A stretch of DNA of 36,954 nucleotides, from the NCBI GenBank assembly GCA_017305835.1, contig JAFKJY010000093.1, positions 1 through 36,954 of the forward strand, given 5' to 3'. Below the pieces are notes generated by a model. The model searched no databases and was not told where the DNA came from. It saw only the letters and a list, made by a program, of their open reading frames with translations. Source of the DNA: Hyphomicrobiales bacterium. Its GTDB lineage: Bacteria > Pseudomonadota > Alphaproteobacteria > Rhizobiales > Rhizobiaceae. Positions 32,766-36,954 of this stretch are shown piece by piece. The stretch's first letter is position 1; the number at the start of each line of letters is the position of its first letter. The position numbers and the translations under genes were made by a program.

Positions 32766-33458
32766 ATGGCGGACGGCGAAATCCTGATCGACGTGAAGGG
32801 TGTGGCCAAGCATTTTGGCGAGGGCGAAACCCGTGTCGATGCGCTGCGCGACGTCGACCTTCAGGTCCGCGCCGGAGAGGTGATCGCGCTTCTTGGCCCC
32901 TCCGGCTCGGGCAAAACCACGCTGCTCAACGTCATCGGCTGCATCCTGGCGCCATCGGCGGGAAAGGTAACGCTGGATGGCGAGACGGTGTTCGACGGGC
33001 AATGGCTGCGGCACGACCTGAGGAGGCTCAGGCTCGACAAGATCGGTTTCATCTTCCAGACGCATAACCTTTTGCCTTTCTTGACCGCCGAGGAGAACGT
33101 CGCCGTGGTCCTTCATCTCGCCGGCTGGTCGGTTGAGAAGGGTCAGGCACGAGTACGCGAACTGCTCGATTATCTTGAAGTCAGCCGTCGCGCCGCGGCC
33201 AAGCCGGCGCTCCTGTCAGGTGGCGAGGCGCAGCGGGTGGCCATTGCGCGGGCGCTGGCCAACCGTCCCCGCATCATCCTGGCCGACGAACCGACCGCCG
33301 CGCTCGATAGCAAACGGGCGGGGCTGGTGATGGACCTGTTGCGCAAGCTTGCCGTCGAGCAGGAAGCCTGCATCGTCACCGTCACCCATGACGAGAAGAT
33401 ATTCGACCGTTTCGACCGCCTGATCCACTTGCGCGACGGCCGGCTGGCCGACGCCTGA
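32766..33458 (+). CDS. ABC transporter ATPase, LolD/MacB type
   Basis: The product is 230 residues. Motifs are Walker A GPSGSGKTT, Q-loop IFQTHNLLPFLT, signature LSGGEAQRVAIARAL, Walker B IILADEPTAALDS and switch His VTHD. This is the LolD/MacB class that pairs with FtsX-like permeases. It ends with HLRDGRLADA. The gene is the fourth of the TetR-led operon. No outer-membrane channel gene is present nearby, so a TolC-like partner would have to be encoded elsewhere. Confidence 0.93.
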   Translation: MADGEILIDVKGVAKHFGEGETRVDALRDVDLQVRAGEVIALLGPSGSGKTTLLNVIGCILAPSAGKVTLDGETVFDGQWLRHDLRRLRLDKIGFIFQTHNLLPFLTAEENVAVVLHLAGWSVEKGQARVRELLDYLEVSRRAAAKPALLSGGEAQRVAIARALANRPRIILADEPTAALDSKRAGLVMDLLRKLAVEQEACIVTVTHDEKIFDRFDRLIHLRDGRLADA

Positions 33459-33472
33459 TACCGGAGGACACT

Positions 33473-33850
33473 ATGACCGCAAGACCCCTCTCTCATTCCA
33501 TCGCTTCCGGTGTGGCGGTCGTGTTTGGCCTGGCTACCGTCATTTCGGGCGGTCGCGCGCTCTTCGGCGCGGTCGACATGGGGGCGGTGGTGCCCTTCGT
33601 GCTGCGGTTCAATTTCGTGGCGGGCTTCGCCTATCTGCTGGCAGGGATCGGACTTTGGCGCAGCACGGTCTGGGCGCCGGCCCTGTCCATCGTTATTGCG
33701 GCGGCAACGGCAGTGATCTTTGTCTTCTTCCTCTGGCATGTCTGGGGTGGTGGGGCCTACGAGAGCCGTACGATGGCCGCTATGATCCTGCGGCTCGGCA
33801 TCTGGGTTGCTATCGCAACAGTTGCGGCAAAGATCCGATGGCCACGATAG
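33473..33850 (+). CDS. Four-helix membrane protein at operon end
   Basis: The product is 125 residues with GGAGGACACT before ATG 33473. Four hydrophobic segments are visible: IASGVAVVFGLATVISG, FNFVAGFAYLLAGIGLW, LSIVIAAATAVIFVFFLW and LRLGIWVAIATVAA. The motif FFLWHVWGGGAYE has a conserved-looking His. I know no assigned function. The 14-bp gap after the ABC ATPase gene implies co-transcription and a possible accessory role in the transporter. Confidence 0.7.
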   Translation: MTARPLSHSIASGVAVVFGLATVISGGRALFGAVDMGAVVPFVLRFNFVAGFAYLLAGIGLWRSTVWAPALSIVIAAATAVIFVFFLWHVWGGGAYESRTMAAMILRLGIWVAIATVAAKIRWPR

Positions 33851-34050
33851 TGGCGCGCGACGATAGGATTCGCTACGACCAGTGCCGCGTTATGGCGAAA
33901 TTGTTGGGCTGGAATTACTGAATTTGCTGCCGACGGACGGCGTGATTATGAGCGGCCGCGGCGGCATCGGTAGCTTCTGGCCTCCCGAGACTCTTCTGGA
34001 AGCATGAAGCGCGCGGCATCCATAAGACAACAAGAGAGAGTAAGAACCAC

Positions 34051-34899
34051 ATGGCACACGGCAATCGGCTGAAAAGCCTTTTGGTCGCAGTCTCCGCTGA
34101 CGAGGAGCATACACATGATCCGACATTGGATTATGCGCTCGGTATGGCTCAAAAGCACCAATCCAGCTTGACGGTCTATGTATTTGCGCCTGCATTGTTG
34201 CAGCCCTTTCCATTGACGCTCGGTTCGTCGTCTGTGTGGATCGCACAGGAAACAGATCGTATCGAGAACCTGTCCGGGCGAGTTGCTAAAACCGTCCGGC
34301 AGCGTGCGACTGAACTGGATGTGCTCGTCGACGTCGAACATGCGCACACACCGTTCGACGGACGATATTCTCGTTTCATCGGTTTGGCGCGGCTGCATGA
34401 CATGACGATTCTGGAGACGGTCGGCTCGCGCGATGCCGGTTCGCGCCGCACGGCAATCGAACATGCACTGTTCGATACTGGCCGCCCGGTGCTGATTGTC
34501 TCACACGGAAAATTTGAGGTTCCCAAAAAGGTGGCAATTGCGTGGGATGGAAGCGCGCAAGCATCGAGTGCGGTTCGCGACGGGCTGGATCTGCTCGCCA
34601 AAGCCGATCATGTGGTCATCGCCACCGTTGCCGGCATAAAGGGGTCTGAGGGGCTCCGGTCCGCCGACGAATTGATGAAGTACCTGGCTCTTTACGGGAT
34701 CAGGTCCGAGATCGCGGTCCTTGCGAACAGTCCCGGAAACGACGAAGGTCTCCCGCTTCGCCAGTTTGCCGCCAGCCAGCAGGTGGACCTGCTGGTCATG
34801 GGCGCCTTCGTGCATTCGCGGCTGCGCCAAGCAATCCTGGGCGGAATGACGCGTTCTCTGCTGGCCGACTGCCCGGTCCCCATTGTCATGTCTCATTAG
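34051..34899 (+). CDS. Universal stress protein, tandem-domain
   Basis: The product is 282 residues, two Usp-like alpha/beta domains. The first (KSLLVAVSADEEHTHDPTLD) is divergent. The second has the nucleotide-binding pattern KKVAIAWDGSAQASSAV and GAFVHSRLRQAILGGMTRSLL, ending CPVPIVMSH. The G-x2-H-S-R-x2-Q...GG-T signature suggests ATP binding. The protein is cytoplasmic and has no fixed biochemical role. It stands alone; 200 bp of unassigned sequence precede it. Confidence 0.9.
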   Translation: MAHGNRLKSLLVAVSADEEHTHDPTLDYALGMAQKHQSSLTVYVFAPALLQPFPLTLGSSSVWIAQETDRIENLSGRVAKTVRQRATELDVLVDVEHAHTPFDGRYSRFIGLARLHDMTILETVGSRDAGSRRTAIEHALFDTGRPVLIVSHGKFEVPKKVAIAWDGSAQASSAVRDGLDLLAKADHVVIATVAGIKGSEGLRSADELMKYLALYGIRSEIAVLANSPGNDEGLPLRQFAASQQVDLLVMGAFVHSRLRQAILGGMTRSLLADCPVPIVMSH

Positions 34900-35552
34900 G
34901 TCATGGTGACGAGATCGGAGCATGGCGCTAAAATTTTAACTGGCGTCATCTCCAGAGGTGCTCATTGGGGCTGTTACGGATCGCTCGCTACCGTCTAGAT
35001 AAAAATTGCCTATTTCCGCGTCGGTATAGCGAAAGCATCGCGTGGAAGCGTCATGCGTAAACTTCGGCGACGCTGCCGATGGGGTCATACTCAATCTCGC
35101 TGCGACCTTGCGCGCCGCTAACAACCAGATCAAGTCTGTTCTTGGCTACCTAGACGATAAGCACGGCATCGTTCAATTCTCGCAATGACGTTTGGCGTGG
35201 CTTCGTCGATCAAGCGTCTGTGACGATGGCAATTGAAGGGGATCCAAGATCGTTCGGAGGTTTGCTAAGAGTCCTCTCTGATTGGGTTGGTTGGCGTCAA
35301 GCTACTCCTGTATTTTTTCCTGGCCCGTTCCGCGGGTCACTCGCTTCTCTTCGCGGTCGGCGCGTTGGCCGCCGCATGATGGGGTCAGGAGAGCGAGGCG
35401 TCTCAATCTGTTTCACGACCTTGCCGGGTTTGGTGGCAGGTTCGGGACTCTCAACGAGATCGCCTCGCCCATCGTCCCCACGGAACGATCCGGGCATCGC
35501 CCTGTCGGGCGAAAGCTTTGTTCGTGTTGCTTGCTCCTTTGATCTGTCGCGG
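34900..35552. other. Unassigned stretch with a small open frame
   Basis: A plus-strand frame from GTG 35042 to TGA 35188 (48 codons) reads VNFGDAADGVILNLAATLRA, ANNQIKSVLGYLDD and KHGIVQFSQ. It is protein-like but has no ribosome-binding site and matches nothing I know; it may be the end of a lost gene. Between 35189 and 35552 short frames on both strands have no recognisable content. Confidence 0.3.
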
Positions 35553-35642
35553 TCACGCCGCCAGCGCGGCAGGCTCCTTTCCAAAGCGGAACTCGGTTGC
35601 GTCGGCCCACATGCGATGCAAGATGACGGCGAGCTTGCGGGC
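35553..35642 (-). pseudogene. IS110-like transposase C-terminal remnant
   Basis: On the minus strand the frame ending at 35553 reads ARKLAVILHRMWADATEF then RFGKEPAALAA and stops. It resembles the C-terminus of rhizobial IS110/IS116/IS902 transposases (..ARKLAVILHRMWVDGTEF). The resemblance begins exactly where the IS3-family element ends (35643), so that element interrupted it. The family call is from memory. Confidence 0.55.
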
Positions 35643-35666
35643 TGGCCTGCCCCTATGAGGTGGTCC
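35643..35666 (+). repeat. IS3 element inverted repeat (orfB end)
   Basis: It starts TGGCCTGCCCC and ends GTGGTCC, matching the opposite end at most positions. It is less conserved in the middle (CTATGAG against CTGAAAA). Confidence 0.65.
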
Positions 35667-35676
35667 GGTTTCAGTC

Positions 35677-36573
35677 TTAGTGCATGACTGGTTTGTCGAC
35701 CATTGCTTGTGCAGATGGCGGTGTCGATCCGTGCGACGGTGCAGGCAAGATGATGGCCTCCGGTGCTGGCGGTTTGTATGCGAGCGATGAGATGATGGCC
35801 TCCGGTGCTGGCGGTTTGTATGCGAGCGATGAGTGCGGCCGCTCGGTATTGTAGTAGCGCCGCCACGCCTCGATGATGACCTTGGCCTCGGCAAGGCTGT
35901 AGAAGATCTCGCCGTTGAGCAATTCATCGCGCAGCTTCGAGTTGAAGCTCTCGCAATAGCCGTTCTCCCAAGGGCTTCCCGGCTCGATGAACGCGGTCTT
36001 TGCACCGACGGCCATGATCCACTCGTGAACGGCCTTGGCGATGAACTCCGGGCCGTTGTCGGAACGAACATGGCCCGGCACACCGCGCAGGATGAACAGG
36101 TCTGACAGAGCGTCGATCACGTCGGTCGAGTTGAGCTTGCGGCCGATGCGAATCGCCAGGCACTCCCGAGTGAACTCGTCGATGATGTTGAGCATGCGGA
36201 ACTTCCTGCCATTGTGGGTCCGGTCCTCGACGAAGTCGTAGGACCAGACATGGTTGGGGCGCTCCGGTCGAAGCCGGACACACGATCCGTCATTCAGCCA
36301 GAGACGACCTCTCTTCGGTTGCTTCTGGGGAACCTTCAGCCCCTCCCGCCGCCAGATGCGCTCGACGCGCTTGGCGTTCACCGTCCAGCCCTCAGACCGC
36401 AGCATCGCCGTTATGCGGCGATAGCCATAGCGGCCATACCTGGTAGCGAGCCGGATGATGTCGGCAGTCAGCGCCTCTTCATCCGGCCGGCCTGTGGGCT
36501 TTTTGCGGTGGGTCGAACGGTGCTGGCCGAGAACCTTGCAGGCAAAGCGCTCCGATACAGAGAACTTCGCCAT
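35677..36573 (-). CDS. IS3-family transposase OrfB
   Basis: The product is 298 residues from ATG 36573; the frame is open upstream (RRRRCVDHV) to overlap orfA, so an OrfAB fusion by -1 frameshifting is likely. The N-terminal HTH_21 region (RYGRYGYRRITAMLRSEGW, RIWRREGLKVP) is followed by the DDE core: VWSYDFVEDRTHNGRKF, VRSDNGPEF and SPWENGYCESFNSKLRDEL. The C-terminus carries a 14-residue tandem duplication (SLAYKPPAPEAI twice), outside the catalytic core. The protein otherwise looks intact and closest to the IS407-type group. Confidence 0.92.
   Translation of the reverse strand: MAKFSVSERFACKVLGQHRSTHRKKPTGRPDEEALTADIIRLATRYGRYGYRRITAMLRSEGWTVNAKRVERIWRREGLKVPQKQPKRGRLWLNDGSCVRLRPERPNHVWSYDFVEDRTHNGRKFRMLNIIDEFTRECLAIRIGRKLNSTDVIDALSDLFILRGVPGHVRSDNGPEFIAKAVHEWIMAVGAKTAFIEPGSPWENGYCESFNSKLRDELLNGEIFYSLAEAKVIIEAWRRYYNTERPHSSLAYKPPAPEAIISSLAYKPPAPEAIILPAPSHGSTPPSAQAMVDKPVMH
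35749..35832. repeat. 42-bp tandem duplication inside orfB
   Basis: Two perfect copies (35749-35790 and 35791-35832) of a 42-bp unit beginning GATGATGGCC lie head to tail. Because 42 is a multiple of three, the reading frame is kept and 14 residues are repeated. Confidence 0.95.
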
Positions 36574-36608
36574 GACATGATCGACGCAGCGACGACGGCG
36601 GGCGGGGC

Positions 36609-36887
36609 TCAGTAGTTTCCCGAGGCAGCCTCTTTCAGGATCAGCTTCTCGAGCGTCAGGTCCGACACCGCCTTGCGAAGTCGATCGTTCTCTTTCTCGA
36701 GCTCTTTCAGGCGCTTCACCTGGTCGCCCTTCAGGCCGCCGAACTCCTTGCGCCAGCGATAATACGTGAACTGCGTCACGCCGATCGTGCGAACCGCTTC
36801 GCCAACCGACTTTCCTTGTGACAACAAAATATCGACCTGACGCAGCTTGGCGACGATCTCTTCGGGCTTGTTCTTCTTCTGGGGCAT
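36609..36887 (-). CDS. IS3-family OrfA
   Basis: The product is 92 residues, ATG at 36887. An HTH_Tnp_1 domain (NKPEEIVAKLRQVDILLSQG, SVGEAVRTIGVTQFTYYRW, RKEFGGL) is followed by a leucine-zipper helix (LKELEKENDRLRKAVSDLTL). It binds the element ends and dimerises. It ends SGNY just before orfB, 35 bp upstream of OrfB's first ATG. Confidence 0.93.
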   Translation of the reverse strand: MPQKKNKPEEIVAKLRQVDILLSQGKSVGEAVRTIGVTQFTYYRWRKEFGGLKGDQVKRLKELEKENDRLRKAVSDLTLEKLILKEAASGNY

Positions 36888-36927
36888 TCCAACGTCCTCT
36901 CCAACGGCAAATAGCCTACTTCAGGGA

Positions 36928-36952
36928 GGACCACTTTTCAGGGGGCAGACCA
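36928..36952 (-). repeat. IS3 element inverted repeat (orfA end)
   Basis: Read on the minus strand it begins TGGTCTGCCCCCTGAAAAG and continues TGGTCC. It matches the 35643 end in its outer 11 bases except one and again at GTGGTCC. Confidence 0.7.
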
Positions 36953-36954
36953 CC

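Larger units (their letters stand above)
35643..36952 (-). mobile_element. IS3-family insertion sequence
   Basis: The two minus-strand frames orfA and orfB are enclosed by imperfect inverted repeats that start TGGCCTGCCCC (35643) and, on the other strand, TGGTCTGCCCC (36952). Total length about 1.31 kb fits IS3 elements. The right end is 2 bp from the window edge, so a target duplication cannot be tested. The element sits in an IS110-like remnant. Confidence 0.85.

Noticed and set aside
35749..35832. CRISPR-like repeat
   Set aside because: There are only two directly adjacent copies with no spacer, lying inside a transposase reading frame.
1..36954. tRNA, rRNA or CRISPR arrays
   Set aside because: No cloverleaf with conserved T-loop, no rRNA-like segment and no regularly spaced repeats were seen by eye; a dedicated scan was not possible.

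Overview
The window looks like an accessory, metal-resistance stretch of a GC-rich alphaproteobacterium, probably a member of the Hyphomicrobiales or a sphingomonad. The evidence is a Ros/MucR-type regulator, an alphaproteobacterial Fur/Mur-type regulator, DUF2934 and DUF924 proteins, and several rhizobial-type insertion sequences. No rRNA, tRNA, CRISPR array or replication gene was seen. Whether this is a plasmid or a chromosomal island cannot be decided from the window.

Region 1 (1-9,230) is a decayed patchwork. It holds IS21-family debris, an intact L,D-transpeptidase lipoprotein, a frameshifted TraB/GumN-like gene, a Fur-family regulator, a short cation-efflux (CDF) protein, and an 847-residue fusion of a short-chain dehydrogenase, SPW repeats and a VKOR-like domain. 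A 38-residue Met/Gly-rich membrane peptide and a 65-residue Cys-containing protein precede the fusion. A broken ccdA lies farther upstream on the same strand. A DUF2934 gene and a heavily mutated IS66 transposase follow.

Region 2 (9,501-12,682) is a plus-strand metal/respiration cluster. It runs from a 48-residue ORF, to a P19/Fe2+-transport-like protein without a signal peptide, a CzcD-type CDF exporter, a CtaG-like cytochrome oxidase assembly protein, and a cytochrome c truncated by a transposon.

Region 3 (12,646-16,466) is a compact Tn3-family transposon (tnpR, tnpA, 38-bp inverted repeats, no cargo). No target duplication is visible. It joins the truncated cytochrome c to a 5'-truncated mucR.

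Region 4 (16,960-29,734) is a dense metal-efflux block. It contains a scrap of one P1B ATPase, a cupin, a free-standing HMA metal-binding protein followed by an HMA-less ATPase with an unusual CPG motif, DUF924 and a 76-residue protein. On the minus strand follow LysR regulator, chromate transporter ChrA, a P1B-4-type (SPC/HEGGT) ATPase, a MerA-like flavin disulfide oxidoreductase and a CopA (CPC) ATPase. Three complete ATPases with three different transmembrane metal motifs lie within about 9 kb.

Region 5 (29,855-33,850) is a TetR-controlled operon encoding a MacA-like adaptor, an FtsX-like permease, an ABC ATPase and a four-helix membrane protein. A palindromic operator lies just upstream. 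A universal stress protein follows. The right edge is an IS3-family element (35,643-36,952) inserted in an IS110-like remnant and carrying a 42-bp tandem duplication inside its orfB.

The intact genes mostly describe export of metals or oxyanions plus envelope and redox support. The many transposase scraps suggest the region was assembled by successive insertions and deletions.
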